Origin: Luteitalea sp.
GTDB lineage: Bacteria; Acidobacteriota; Vicinamibacteria; Vicinamibacterales; Vicinamibacteraceae
Reading direction: 5' to 3'
Assembly: GCA_009377605.1 (NCBI GenBank)
Contig: WHTT01000052.1
Coordinates: 1-48,156 of the forward strand
DNA: 48,156 bases
Shown here: positions 9,206 through 18,678 of the stretch, piece after piece
Position numbering within the stretch: the stretch's first letter is position 1
Layout: each line of letters opens with the position of its first letter
Translations under genes and position numbers: made by a program
The notes under the pieces: generated by a model
Told to the model about the DNA's origin: nothing
The model's database searches: none
The model's input: the letters and a program-made list of their open reading frames with translations, nothing else

Positions 9206-10672
9206 ATGCCTGCCACGCAGCCCGCGCGCGGAACGCGCGACTTCTTGCCAGACGAGGTACGCCGGCGCACGCACGTCATTGGCGTCGTACGCGAAGTCTA
9301 TGAGCGATACGGCTTCGAGCCGCTCGAGACGCCCGCGGTGGAGAACCTCGAGACGCTGCTGGGGAAATATGGAGAGGAGGGGAACCAGCTCATCTTCAGG
9401 GTATTGCGGCGTGGGAGCGACTTGAACGACGTATTGCTCAAAGCAGTCATCGAGCCGCTCAGGGGGGGGCCGTTTGGCGAAGAGGGGGAGGCGAAGCTCG
9501 CGGAGATGCGACGCACTGCCGCGCGCGCGCTTCCCGACTTGGCCCTGCGCTACGACCTCACCGTACCGCTCGCGCGGGTGGTGGCCGAATATCGCGGCAA
9601 GCTGCCGACCTTCTTCAAGCGGTATCAGATCCAGCCAGTGTGGCGCGCGGACCGCCCCGCGCGCGGCAGGTTTCGCGAGTTCTACCAGTGCGACGTCGAC
9701 GTGCTCGGCTCGCGCTCCATGGTCGTTGAAGCAGAACTGTGCGCCGCGGCGAGCGACGCGCTGGCGACGCTGGGCTTTCGCGATTTCGTCGTGCGCTTGA
9801 ACCATCGGCAGGTGCTCGCAGGCATTCTCGACGCGGCCGGCGTAGAGAGCGGCGCGCATGACGCAGCGCTGGTCGCGCTGGACAAGCTGGACAAGATTGG
9901 GCGCACGGGTGTGGCCGGCGAGCTGGCGTCACGTGGCATCGATGCGTCCGCGGGAGAGCGCCTATTGGAGCTGTTTGCGGAGCTGTCGACCAAGGCAGCG
10001 CAGCCCGCGGCAGTGCAGAACGCGGCGACCGTGGCGCGCATGCGAGCCTTCGTCGGCGCGCACGCAGACGGCGCCCGCGCCATCGCGGACCTCGAGGCGA
10101 TCGTGCGGCTCGTCGAGTCGACGGCGGCGGCGGGCCGCGTGCACATCGATGCCAGCCTTGCCCGCGGGCTCTCCTACTATACGGGCGCGATCATGGAGAT
10201 CAATGTCCCTGACCTGGCGGGCAGCCTCGGCGGCGGCGGCCGTTATGACAACCTGGTTGGCATGTTCCTCGGCCAGGAGGTCCCCGCCTGCGGTTTCTCG
10301 CTCGGGCTCGAGCGCATCATCGTGGTCATGACCGAGCGCGGGATGTTTCCAGAGCGGCTGACGTCGGCCCCCGCGGACGTCATGGTCACGATCTGGAGCG
10401 ACGAGGCCATGGCCGAGACGCTCGCGCTCGCCCACGACCTCCGTCGCGCGGGCCTTCGTGTGGACGTGTACCCGGAGGCGCAGAAGCTTGGGAAGCAAAT
10501 GCGGTACGCCTCGTCGCGCGGCGTGCCGTGCGTCGCCATCCTGGGTGACGAAGAGCGCGCACGCGGCGAGGTGTCGATCAAGGACATGCGCAGCGGCGGG
10601 CAGCTCGGCGTGAGAAGATCCGAGGCGGCCGGTCAGATTCGAAGACTCCTGTCGATGCCCGATGCAGAATGA
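9206..10672 (+). CDS. hisS: Histidyl-tRNA synthetase
   Basis: Protein of 488 residues that charges tRNA-His, class II. It opens GTRDFLPDEVRRR. Motif 1 is around ERYGFEPLETPAVEN, motif 2 around FKRYQIQPVWRADRPARGRFREFYQCDVD, the histidine-binding signature is LARGLSYYTGAIMEI, and motif 3 is GFSLGLERIIVV. A C-terminal anticodon-binding domain follows (DVMVTIWSDE to QLGVRRSE). It is longer than typical bacterial enzymes (~420), with extra sequence near residues 85-115 (HRS subtypes with inserts are known). Divergent from pheA. Confidence 0.96.
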   Translation: MPATQPARGTRDFLPDEVRRRTHVIGVVREVYERYGFEPLETPAVENLETLLGKYGEEGNQLIFRVLRRGSDLNDVLLKAVIEPLRGGPFGEEGEAKLAEMRRTAARALPDLALRYDLTVPLARVVAEYRGKLPTFFKRYQIQPVWRADRPARGRFREFYQCDVDVLGSRSMVVEAELCAAASDALATLGFRDFVVRLNHRQVLAGILDAAGVESGAHDAALVALDKLDKIGRTGVAGELASRGIDASAGERLLELFAELSTKAAQPAAVQNAATVARMRAFVGAHADGARAIADLEAIVRLVESTAAAGRVHIDASLARGLSYYTGAIMEINVPDLAGSLGGGGRYDNLVGMFLGQEVPACGFSLGLERIIVVMTERGMFPERLTSAPADVMVTIWSDEAMAETLALAHDLRRAGLRVDVYPEAQKLGKQMRYASSRGVPCVAILGDEERARGEVSIKDMRSGGQLGVRRSEAAGQIRRLLSMPDAE

Positions 10673-10734
10673 GACACTCGATGCCGCCGCTCGGTCCTGG
10701 ACGCTGACGATTGGGCGCGAGAACCCTTGAGGCG

Positions 10735-10766
10735 CCGAAAACTTGACTCGTTGAGTCAAGTTTCGG
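10735..10766 (+). terminator. Long hairpin after hisS
   Basis: A 9-bp perfect stem ACTTGACTC / GAGTCAAGT (loop GTT) is extended by CCGAA / TTCGG with one bulged A, giving about 14 pairs. It sits 62 nt after the hisS stop and 69 nt before aspS. No U-run follows. It could be a terminator for hisS, a processing site, or a dyad operator in front of aspS. The rest of 10673-10834 shows only a short GCGGCC...GGCCGC dyad. Confidence 0.5.
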
Positions 10767-10834
10767 GGCTCGCAAGTGAGCGTCGGGGAGCGCGGCCCGA
10801 GGCCGCGGTCCGCTAGAACTTTCAACGAGACTAC

Positions 10835-12595
10835 ATGGAACCCCTAGGACACCTCAATCGCACGCACACCTGTGGCGCCTTACGCTCGTCCGACACCGGG
10901 CGCGATGCCGTCTTGCTGGGCTGGGTGCATCGCGTCCGCGACCTCGGCTCACTCATCTTCATCGATGTCCGCGACCGCTACGGTGTCACACAGGTGGTGG
11001 CGCGAGACGACGAAGAGCTCGTGGCGCGCGTGCGGCGGTTGCGGCCCGAGATGGTCGTGGCCGTATCTGGCAGCGTCGCACCGCGCGCTGCCGACACGCT
11101 CAACCCCAAGATCGAGACGGGCGACGTGGAGGTATTGCTTCGCGAGCTGCGCTTGCTGAGCGACGCGAAGCGCCCGCCCTTTCAGATCGCGGACGAGACC
11201 CCGGTTGCTGAGGAGACGCGGCTGCGCTATCGCTATCTCGACTTGCGCCGATCACGCATGCAACGCAATCTCGCACTGCGACATCGGGTCAGTATGGTGA
11301 CGCGTCGCTATCTCGACGAGCACGGCTTCCTCGAGATCGAGACGCCCATTCTCACCAAGTCGACGCCGGAGGGCGCGCGCGACTACTTGGTGCCGAGCCG
11401 GGTGCGCCCGGGCGAGTTCTTCGCGTTACCGCAATCGCCACAACTGTTCAAACAGATCCTCATGATCGCGGGCTTCGACCGCTACTTTCAGATCGTCAAG
11501 TGTTTCCGAGACGAGGATCTGCGCGCCGATCGCCAGCCGGAGTTCACGCAGGTGGACGTGGAGATCTCGTTTGCCTCCGAGGATCTCGTCTTCACGCTCA
11601 TCGAAGGGCTCATGGACGTGATGTGCCGCGAGATCGGACACGAGGTGACGGCGCCTTTCCGGCGCATGACCTACGACGAAGCGGTCGCGCGCTACGGCAC
11701 CGACAAGCCGGACTTGCGATGCGGCATGCCCATCGAGGATCTCTCGCAGCTCTTTGCGGATACTGCATTTGGTCCGTTTCGAGAGGCGCTGGCCGACGGG
11801 GGTGTTGTCCGCGGCTTCGTCGTCCCGCGTGCCGCGTCCTGGTCACGGAAGCAGCTCGATGACCTGGTGGCCGAGGGGCAGGCGCTCGGGGCACAGGGCC
11901 TCGTTTGGGCGCGCCTCGGCGAAGGCGAGATCAAGAGCAACGCACGCGCCGTGGGCGAGCCCATGCTGCGTGCCGCACTGACGGCCGCCGGCGCGGCCGA
12001 CGACGGCGTGCTCGTGCTCGCGGCAGGCCAGCCGGCCGCCACCTCCGCGCTCCTGGGGCAGCTCCGGCTTTCGCTCGCGCGTCGATTGGACCTGCTCGCG
12101 CCAGGGGGGTATGAGTTTCTCTGGGTGGTCGGCTTTCCCTTGTTCGAGTGGGACGGCTCAGCGGAGCGATACGTCTCGATGCATCACCCTTTCACGTCGC
12201 CGGCCGAAGCGGACCTGCCGCGTTTGACCGAGGCGCCCGCCGCGGCGCGGGCCCGAGCCTACGACCTCGTCTTGAACGGCAGCGAGATTGGCGGCGGGAG
12301 CATTCGTATTCACGATCCGGCGGTGCAGCGCGAGATCTTCCGGCTCTTGAACATGACCGACGAGGAGGCGCGGCTCCGATTCGGCTTTTTCCTGGATGCG
12401 CTCGAGTACGGCACGCCGCCGCACGGCGGCATCGCGCTCGGCTTGGATCGCATCCTCGCGATCTTGTGTGGCGAGTCGTCGATCCGGGAGGTGATTGCCT
12501 TTCCGAAGACCGCCGCCGCGGTCGACCTCATGGCTGGGGCGCCATCAATGGTCGGCCACCGCCAATTGCGAGAGTTACACTTGAAGAGCGAGTAG
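10835..12595 (+). CDS. aspS: Aspartyl-tRNA synthetase (bacterial type)
   Basis: Protein of 586 residues, class II. It has an N-terminal OB-fold anticodon domain (VLLGWVHRVRDLGSLIFIDVRDRYG, residues 25-49). The catalytic core has motif 1 in DEHGFLEIETPILTKSTPEGARDYLVPSR, motif 2 in YFQIVKCFRDEDLRADRQPEFTQVD, and motif 3 in GIALGLDRILAILCG. The bacterial GAD insertion lies between motifs 2 and 3 (about residues 290-430). Length is standard. Whether it also charges tRNA-Asn cannot be decided here; no gatCAB gene is in the window. The start MEPLGHLNRTHTCG is conventional. Confidence 0.97.
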   Translation: MEPLGHLNRTHTCGALRSSDTGRDAVLLGWVHRVRDLGSLIFIDVRDRYGVTQVVARDDEELVARVRRLRPEMVVAVSGSVAPRAADTLNPKIETGDVEVLLRELRLLSDAKRPPFQIADETPVAEETRLRYRYLDLRRSRMQRNLALRHRVSMVTRRYLDEHGFLEIETPILTKSTPEGARDYLVPSRVRPGEFFALPQSPQLFKQILMIAGFDRYFQIVKCFRDEDLRADRQPEFTQVDVEISFASEDLVFTLIEGLMDVMCREIGHEVTAPFRRMTYDEAVARYGTDKPDLRCGMPIEDLSQLFADTAFGPFREALADGGVVRGFVVPRAASWSRKQLDDLVAEGQALGAQGLVWARLGEGEIKSNARAVGEPMLRAALTAAGAADDGVLVLAAGQPAATSALLGQLRLSLARRLDLLAPGGYEFLWVVGFPLFEWDGSAERYVSMHHPFTSPAEADLPRLTEAPAAARARAYDLVLNGSEIGGGSIRIHDPAVQREIFRLLNMTDEEARLRFGFFLDALEYGTPPHGGIALGLDRILAILCGESSIREVIAFPKTAAAVDLMAGAPSMVGHRQLRELHLKSE

Positions 12596-12607
12596 GACGG
12601 CTCTGCC

Positions 12608-12636
12608 TTGACGCTCTCGGGTCCCCATGGTAGAGT
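12608..12636 (+). promoter_or_regulatory. Promoter for the phoH-ybeY-corC-era cluster
   Basis: TTGACG (12608-12613) and TAGAGT (12631-12636) with a 17-bp spacer match a sigma-70 promoter in 9 of 12 positions. It lies just after the aspS stop and about 40 nt before the phoH ribosome site. A second AT-rich candidate (TATACT, 12650-12655) has no -35 partner. Confidence 0.5.
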
Positions 12637-12663
12637 AACGAAGTCTTAATATACTGTAAATAA

Positions 12664-12676
12664 AGGAGATAATCAG

Positions 12677-12679
<3 letters not shown>
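12664..12679 (+). promoter_or_regulatory. Shine-Dalgarno followed by an AUC start codon (phoH)
   Basis: AAGGAG at 12663-12668 is the only strong ribosome site in this frame. The codon at normal spacing (8 nt) is ATC at 12677. No in-frame ATG, GTG or TTG exists between the upstream stop TAA (12647) and GTG 12782, although the intervening translation is clearly PhoH-like. Initiation at AUC is therefore the simplest reading; a base error in ATG is the alternative. Confidence 0.5.
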
Positions 12680-13642
<963 letters not shown>

Positions 13643-13685
13643 GTGGTGGGACGATGAAGGGTTGTCTCTCACCTCATTCTCGACC

Positions 13686-14174
13686 GTGAGCGCAGAACCC
13701 CCGTTAACCGTGACCGTGTGTGGGCCCGATGGCCGGCCTGCTCGTGCGCCTGGACTCGCGAGATGGCTGGTGTCTGTGGCACCGCGCGCCTGGCGAGGCA
13801 GCGTGACGGTTGTTCTGGTGAGCGACCGCCGGATGCGTACGCTCAACCGCGTGTGGCGCGGTGTGGATCGGACGACGGACGTTCTCTCGTTTCCCATGGC
13901 AAAGTCGCAGCGGACGCGCGAGCGCCCGCCGCGGACGCCGCTACTGGCGCACGTCGGAGACATTGTCATTGCCACCGGCGTGGCGGAGCGGCAGGCGCGC
14001 GAAGCAGGCCACAGCACGACGACGGAGCTCCGTGTTCTCGCGCTGCATGGCCTCTTGCACGTGTTCGGCTACGATCACAAGCGAGACAGCGGCGCGATGG
14101 CACGCCTCGAGCGCCGGTTGCGCCGCCGAGGCGGTCTGCCGCTCGGCTTGATCGAGCGAGGCGGCAGCACATGA
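13686..14174 (+). CDS. ybeY: Endoribonuclease / rRNA maturation factor YbeY
   Basis: Protein of about 162 residues, a zinc-dependent RNase acting in 16S rRNA 3' maturation and ribosome quality control. The metal site ALHGLLHVFGYDH gives the HGxLHxxGYDH signature, and RTTDVLSFPM is the other conserved segment. GTG 13686 gives the family's usual length; TTG 13662 next to GAAGGG is another option. The frame is open back to 13545 but that part overlaps phoH. Between the halves there is an Arg/Pro-rich insert (AKSQRTRERPPRTP). Its stop overlaps the next start (ATGA 14171-14174). Confidence 0.93.
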   Translation: MSAEPPLTVTVCGPDGRPARAPGLARWLVSVAPRAWRGSVTVVLVSDRRMRTLNRVWRGVDRTTDVLSFPMAKSQRTRERPPRTPLLAHVGDIVIATGVAERQAREAGHSTTTELRVLALHGLLHVFGYDHKRDSGAMARLERRLRRRGGLPLGLIERGGST

Positions 14175-15412
14175 TCCCGCTCCTCCTCTTCTTGCTCGGG
14201 TGTTTCGGAATCTACGTCGGCATCGTGCAGACGGCGTTCGTGGCGGTGATGCGATTTTCGCTCCGCATGGTCGCCGAAGGCAGCGGGAAGCGGAGCGTCC
14301 GGCGCTCCCTCGAAGATCCAAGCCGTCTCTTCATTCCGTCGCGCCTGCTGCTGGGGCTGGTGGACGTCCTGGCGGCCGTGCTGCTGGTCAGCCTGATCGG
14401 TGTCGGGCAGCGGCCGCACGGCTGGCTGTGGCTGCTGCTCTCGATGACCGCCTTCATCCTGGTGACGGAGCATCTCGTGCCACAGCTCGTGGTGCGCCGA
14501 GATCCGCCGAGGGTGCTGGAGGTGCTGTTGCCGTCGTTTCACTTCATTGCGGCGCCCTTGCGCCCACTGGTCGTGCTCATGCGGAGTGGACTGAACGGGC
14601 GCGAGCGTCCGGCCGCTCGCGGCGAGACGGAGGATACGGCGGAGCCCTCGCCGGCGGTCGCGGCCGACGCGGGCGCAGAGCGAGAGGTGGCCGAGGAGGC
14701 GCGAGAGGAACGGCGGCTATTCATCTCCATGGTCGAGTTCCAGGACCGTCTGGTACGCGAGGTCATGACGCCTCGTCCCGACATCGTGGCTGTCCGTGCG
14801 GATGCGACCATCGGAGAGCTGGACGCGCTGTTTCGCGATCAGCAGTACTCGAGGCTTCCCGTGTATCAGGAGAGCCTCGACACTATCCTCGGGTTCGTCA
14901 ACGTGAAAGATCTGCTGCTCGATGATCCGCGACGGCCGGAAGATCCCATCACACCGTTGATTCGCCCGGCACATGTCGTGCCGGAAACCAAGCGTGTGCC
15001 GGAGCTGCTCAAGGAAATGCAGCAGGCACACGTGCAGTCGGCGCTCGTCGTGGACGAGTACGGCGGAACCGCTGGCCTGGTCACCATGGAAGATCTCGTC
15101 GAGGAGCTCGTCGGGGAGATCCGCGACGAGTACGACGTGGAGGCGGAGCCGATCGTCGAGGAGCGGCAGGGCACGTTCGTCTTCAGCGGGAAGGTGGACG
15201 TCGACAAACTGGCCGAGCGACTCGGAGTCGACGTGGAACGGGAAGGATTCGAGACGGTGGGGGGATATCTTCTCAGCCGCCTCGGTCGCGTCCCGCAGGT
15301 CGGGGAGATCTTCGACATCGACGACCTGCACGTCGAGGTGCTCGAGGCGGAGCACCGGCGCATCCTGAAGGTACGGGTCAGAAGAGCGCTTGTGCCCAGT
15401 AGTGAATCCTGA
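14171..15412 (+). CDS. CorC/HlyC-type CNNM-CBS membrane protein
   Basis: Protein of 413 residues, a putative Mg/Co efflux or magnesium-homeostasis protein. It has an N-terminal membrane part (hydrophobic spans about 1-22, 58-78, 83-105, 115-135) degenerate relative to full CNNM domains. Then comes an Ala/Glu-rich linker and a CBS pair (VREVMTPRPDIVAVRADATIGELDALF and HVQSALVVDEYGGTAGLVTMEDLVEELVGEI). A C-terminal CorC_HlyC domain follows (FVFSGKVDVDKLAERLGV to HRRILKVRV). ATGA coupling to ybeY and TGATG coupling to era fit the conserved ybeY-corC-era order. Confidence 0.88.
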   Translation: MIPLLLFLLGCFGIYVGIVQTAFVAVMRFSLRMVAEGSGKRSVRRSLEDPSRLFIPSRLLLGLVDVLAAVLLVSLIGVGQRPHGWLWLLLSMTAFILVTEHLVPQLVVRRDPPRVLEVLLPSFHFIAAPLRPLVVLMRSGLNGRERPAARGETEDTAEPSPAVAADAGAEREVAEEAREERRLFISMVEFQDRLVREVMTPRPDIVAVRADATIGELDALFRDQQYSRLPVYQESLDTILGFVNVKDLLLDDPRRPEDPITPLIRPAHVVPETKRVPELLKEMQQAHVQSALVVDEYGGTAGLVTMEDLVEELVGEIRDEYDVEAEPIVEERQGTFVFSGKVDVDKLAERLGVDVEREGFETVGGYLLSRLGRVPQVGEIFDIDDLHVEVLEAEHRRILKVRVRRALVPSSES

Positions 15413-16302
15413 TGAGATCCGGCTTTGTCGCCCTTCTCGGTCGTCCCAACGCGGGCAAGTCGACGTTGCTGAACCGCGTCGTCGGGACGAAGCTCGCCAT
15501 TGTCTCCGACAAGCCGCAGACGACCCGCCATCGAATCCTTGGCGTGAAGAACTACCCGGACGGGCAGATCGTGTTCGTCGACACGCCGGGCGTGCATCGC
15601 CCGTTGCACCGGATGAACGTGCGCATGGTCGACGCCGCGCTGGGATCGGCCCGCGACGCGGACGTTGTCGTCATGCTCGTCGACGCGAGCGAGAGGACTG
15701 GCTCGGGTGACCGTTACATGATCGAGACGCTGCGCCAGGTGAACATGCCCGTGGTGCTGGCGCTGAACAAGATCGATCGGGTGGCCAAGCCGCGCTTGCT
15801 CCCACTCATCGAGTGGTACCGTCAGCAGCACGAGTTCACCGAGATCATGCCGCTCTCGGCGCTGACGGGCGACGGTGTCGACATCCTCGTGCAGGCGGTG
15901 CTCCGCCTCCTCCCCGAGAGCGAGGCACTCTATCCGGAAGACTACCTGACCGATCAATCCTCACGTCTGCTGGCGGCCGAGCTCGTCCGAGAGCAGGTGC
16001 TGCGCCACACACACGGCGAGTTACCGTTCACGACCACGGTGCTCGTCGATCGCTTCGAGGGCGAAGAGGAGGAGCGCGCACTCTTGCACATCTACTGCTC
16101 GATTGTCGTCGAGCGGCCCTCGCAAAAGGCGATCGTGATTGGCCGCGCCGGGCAGATGATCAAGCAGATCGGGACTGCCGCGCGCCATGAGCTCGAAGCC
16201 ATACTGGGCAGGCATGTCTATCTCGACCTACACGTCAAAGTGCGGGAAGACTGGCGCGACAACGAGCGCATCCTCAACGACGCCGGTCTGCCTGGGCGAT
16301 AG
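15412..16302 (+). CDS. era: GTPase Era
   Basis: Protein of 296 residues, a GTPase that binds the 3' end of 16S rRNA during 30S assembly. G1 is GRPNAGKSTLLNRVVG, the switch I region is KPQTTRHRILGV, G3 is VDTPGVHRP, G4 is LNKID, and G5 is SALTGDGV. The C-terminal KH domain shows AIVIGRAGQMIKQIGTAARHELE and the typical ending VHLDLHVKV-like (VYLDLHVKVREDWRDN). ATG 15412 overlaps the upstream stop. Its TAG stop is the first base triplet of a palindromic repeat. Confidence 0.97.
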   Translation: MRSGFVALLGRPNAGKSTLLNRVVGTKLAIVSDKPQTTRHRILGVKNYPDGQIVFVDTPGVHRPLHRMNVRMVDAALGSARDADVVVMLVDASERTGSGDRYMIETLRQVNMPVVLALNKIDRVAKPRLLPLIEWYRQQHEFTEIMPLSALTGDGVDILVQAVLRLLPESEALYPEDYLTDQSSRLLAAELVREQVLRHTHGELPFTTTVLVDRFEGEEEERALLHIYCSIVVERPSQKAIVIGRAGQMIKQIGTAARHELEAILGRHVYLDLHVKVREDWRDNERILNDAGLPGR

Positions 16303-16330
16303 GGCGCACTCCCAAAAGGGGCGCCCTACC
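16300..16330. repeat. TAGGGC...GCCCTA palindrome at the era stop
   Basis: TAGGGCGC at 16300-16307 pairs with GCGCCCTA at 16321-16328, enclosing a CTCCC-AAAA-GGGG inner pairing. The leading TAG is the era stop codon. It could fold in the transcript and end the phoH-era unit. The remainder up to mgtE (16331-16464) shows no clear element other than the mgtE ribosome site. Confidence 0.65.
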
Positions 16331-16464
16331 GCCGCTTTCTCCTCACCGACGTTACCGAGCCGTGTTACATTCAGGCGTTTGGGGTCGTTTTCCCAGGCGC
16401 GCCCATCGCACTCCGCATCCCCGTGCAAACCGCCTAGTGACCCCCCTTTCGCGGGAGATTCCTG

Positions 16465-17826
16465 ATGCCGCCGCGGAGACTGGACGTCGTCATCGACTCG
16501 GTCCGGCGCCTCCTTCGTATTGGCGCGACGGCCAACTTGCTCAACCTGCTACAGAAGCAGCATCCTGCCGATCTGGCTCAGGTGTTCGGCGAGCTGGCGG
16601 AACGCGATCGGCTCGCGGCGTTCAGCGTGCTCGTCGAGCGCAGCTCGCGCCTGGCGATGGAAGCGTTGAGCGAGCTCGGACCGGAATCGGGCGCGGCGCT
16701 GCTGGCGAACCGACCGGCCGAGGAGATCGCCCGGCTCATCCAGGAGCTTCCCTCGGACGATGCCGCCGCGCTGCTGGACTACCTGCCCGAGGAGCTGGCG
16801 AACACGGTGATCGACCTGATGCGCCGGAAGGAGGGCGCCGAGGTCGAGAGCTTGCTCGAGTACGAGGAGAACACGGCGGGCCGCATCATGAACCCGCACG
16901 TGTTCGCGCTGACCGAGGACCTCACGGTGGGGGAGGCTATCAGTGAGCTGCAGCGTGCCCGTGACGTCGAGATGGTCTTCTATCTCTACGTCGTGGACGG
17001 GCGGCGACATCTCGTGGGTGTCGTGTCGCTGCGCCGCTTGTTGCTCGTGTCACCGGAGACCCCGCTCAAGCGCATCATGGCGGCCGACGTCATCAGTGCT
17101 CGCGTCGATACGGATCAGGAAGAAGTGGCGCAGCAGGTCGCATCGTACAACCTGCTGGCGATGCCCGTTGTCGACCACGACAGCAAGCTCGTCGGCGTCA
17201 TCACGGTTGACGATGTCATCGACGTCATCAAAGACGAGGCGACCGAAGACATCTATCGGCTGGCGGGTGTATCGGGCGACGAGCGCGTGTCAACGCCGGT
17301 CCGTAGCGCGCTCCAAAAGCGCATGCTCTGGCTGGCGGTGAACCTCGTGATGGCGTTCATCGCCTCGACGGTGGTGTACTTCTTCCGGGACCAGATCAGC
17401 AAGGTGGCTGTGCTGGCAGCACTCATGCCAATTGTCGCCGGGATGGGCGGCAATGCCGGCACGCAGACGCTTGCGGTCGTCGTGCGGGGCCTGGCCCTCG
17501 GCGAGCTCACCTGGGCCAACACCTGGAAGACGCTCGTCAAGGAAGTGGTAATGGGGGCCGGCAATGGCCTCGTGATAGGCGGAGTGGCGGGCATCTGCGC
17601 CTGGCTGTTGTACGGCAATCCTTGGCTCGGGCTCATCCTCCTGATGGCCATGGTCGTCAACATGCTGGTTGCAGGTGCGGCGGGAACGCTCATTCCGCTC
17701 GGTCTCAAGGCGCTCAAGATCGATCCAGCCCTGGCGTCGAGCATTTTCATCACCACGTTCACCGATGTGTTCGGCTTCCTGACGTTCCTCGGGCTGGGCA
17801 CGTTCTTTCTGAACCGGTTGCTCTAG
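16465..17826 (+). CDS. mgtE: Magnesium transporter MgtE
   Basis: Protein of 453 residues, an inner-membrane Mg2+ channel gated by cytosolic Mg2+. Residues 1-130 form the superhelical N domain (LQKQHPADLAQVFGEL and LPSDDAAALLDYLPEE). Two CBS domains follow (YEENTAGRIMNPHVFALTEDLTVGEAI and VARMPVVDHD-like, AMPVVDHDSKLVGVITVDDVIDVI). Five membrane spans run from about residue 290, with the pore motif MPIVAGMGGNAGTQTLAVVVRGLALGE. Start ATG 16465 has GGGAG about 7 nt upstream. It sits between era and recO, which are often closer neighbours, and may work with the CorC-like gene upstream. Confidence 0.96.
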   Translation: MPPRRLDVVIDSVRRLLRIGATANLLNLLQKQHPADLAQVFGELAERDRLAAFSVLVERSSRLAMEALSELGPESGAALLANRPAEEIARLIQELPSDDAAALLDYLPEELANTVIDLMRRKEGAEVESLLEYEENTAGRIMNPHVFALTEDLTVGEAISELQRARDVEMVFYLYVVDGRRHLVGVVSLRRLLLVSPETPLKRIMAADVISARVDTDQEEVAQQVASYNLLAMPVVDHDSKLVGVITVDDVIDVIKDEATEDIYRLAGVSGDERVSTPVRSALQKRMLWLAVNLVMAFIASTVVYFFRDQISKVAVLAALMPIVAGMGGNAGTQTLAVVVRGLALGELTWANTWKTLVKEVVMGAGNGLVIGGVAGICAWLLYGNPWLGLILLMAMVVNMLVAGAAGTLIPLGLKALKIDPALASSIFITTFTDVFGFLTFLGLGTFFLNRLL

Positions 17827-17833
17827 ATGTGGC

Positions 17834-17854
17834 GAGGGGCCTTTTAGGACCCTC
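17834..17854 (+). terminator. Weak hairpin after mgtE
   Basis: GAGGG (17834-17838) pairs with CCCTC (17850-17854), with partial extension GCC/GGA, 8 nt after the mgtE stop. It resembles the short GC palindromes elsewhere in the window. Role as terminator between convergent mgtE and the toxin gene is inferred. Confidence 0.3.
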
Positions 17855-17891
17855 GGTCGGCGAGCGCGCCCCACCAAGGAAGCTTGGCCCC

Positions 17892-18305
17892 TTACTGCAC
17901 GGCCATCGGGATTGGCGTCCCGTTCGGCCTGCGCCAGATTGTGCGAAACTCGCGGTCGTAGGTCCAGACCTTGAGCTTTGCGTCGCGTCCCGACAGAACC
18001 GCAATGGACGCGTCGGCCCAGTCGGGCTCGTGATCGGCATATTTCACGAGCCAGCCGAGCACTTCCATCCAGAAGTCGAGATCGCCGCCGTCGGGCAGCG
18101 GTTCGATATCGAGCTCGTCGATCACTGCCCAAAGCCTTTGGCGCTGGGCTCGACGAGGTAGGTGGAAACAGGTCTCCACCAGCACGGCCTCGCACAGGCG
18201 AAAGTCGGCCTTTGCGAGAGCTTTCAAGTGCTTGCTCGCCGTTCGGTGTCGCGAATCATGTGGATCGCAGAGCGCCACCAGGGGTCCAGTGTCGATGAGA
18301 GTCAT
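17892..18305 (-). CDS. PIN-domain toxin (VapC-like RNase)
   Basis: Protein of 137 residues with a PIN-domain layout: Asp5 in TLIDTGPLVAL, Glu44 in LVETCFHL, Asp98 in DWADASIAVLSG, and Asp117 in VWTYDREF. These four acidic positions coordinate Mg2+ in VapC-type ribonucleases that cleave tRNA or rRNA. The start ATG overlaps the antitoxin stop by four bases (18302-18305), the arrangement of a type II toxin-antitoxin operon. All key acids are present, so it is probably functional. The target is not predictable. Confidence 0.82.
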   Translation of the reverse strand: MTLIDTGPLVALCDPHDSRHRTASKHLKALAKADFRLCEAVLVETCFHLPRRAQRQRLWAVIDELDIEPLPDGGDLDFWMEVLGWLVKYADHEPDWADASIAVLSGRDAKLKVWTYDREFRTIWRRPNGTPIPMAVQ

Positions 18306-18586
18306 CGCTTGCGCCGGAGCGTGCCGACGATTGCATGGCGAGCTTCTCTGCGGTCATGCACATCGTACGTCCGCGGTTGAACGCCCGGAGGATCGGGGTA
18401 CTGCTCGAAGATCCGCGTCATGATCGCCTCGACATCGCGGGGCCTTTCCGCGACGGTCACTGCCTCGAACTGCTCGTCGATGGCTTCACGCACGAGATCT
18501 GCGAGCACGACTCCCCGCTCGCGCAGCTTTCGAACTTTGCGCAGACGGTCCTCATCGAGCCGGACGTTGACAAGGCGAGAGCTCAT
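18302..18586 (-). CDS. Ribbon-helix-helix antitoxin
   Basis: Protein of 94 residues upstream of and overlapping the PIN toxin. The N-terminal SRLVNVRLDEDRLRKVRKLRERGVVLADLVREAIDEQF has the short beta strand followed by two helices of a CopG/Arc-type ribbon-helix-helix DNA-binding domain. The Arg/Pro-rich C-terminal half is expected to wrap and neutralise the toxin. An inverted repeat just upstream (18591-18611) is a plausible binding site for autorepression. Confidence 0.75.
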   Translation of the reverse strand: MSSRLVNVRLDEDRLRKVRKLRERGVVLADLVREAIDEQFEAVTVAERPRDVEAIMTRIFEQYPDPPGVQPRTYDVHDRREARHAIVGTLRRKR

Positions 18587-18590
18587 GCGT

Positions 18591-18611
18591 GTAAAGATAC
18601 CACGACTTTAC
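18591..18611 (-). promoter_or_regulatory. Promoter/operator of the toxin-antitoxin pair
   Basis: The inverted repeat GTAAAG (18591-18596) / CTTTAC (18606-18611) overlaps a minus-strand extended -10 (TGGTATCTT). It lies immediately upstream of the antitoxin ATG, with room for almost no leader. Autoregulation by the ribbon-helix-helix protein is inferred. Confidence 0.45.
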
Positions 18612-18618
18612 GTCATGA

Positions 18619-18666
18619 GGTAGGGCGCGCTGGCCGTCAGGGCCGCCTGGGCGAGGCGGCCCTACC
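18619..18666. repeat. GGTAGGGC...GCCCTACC palindromic element
   Basis: Outer arms GGTAGGGC (18619-18626) and GCCCTACC (18659-18666). Inside is a perfect hairpin GGCCGCCT / AGGCGGCC (18641-18648 and 18654-18661). Same family as the element at the era stop. It occupies part of the gene-poor stretch 18587-19072. Confidence 0.7.
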
Positions 18667-18678
18667 GAGTGGCCTGTA

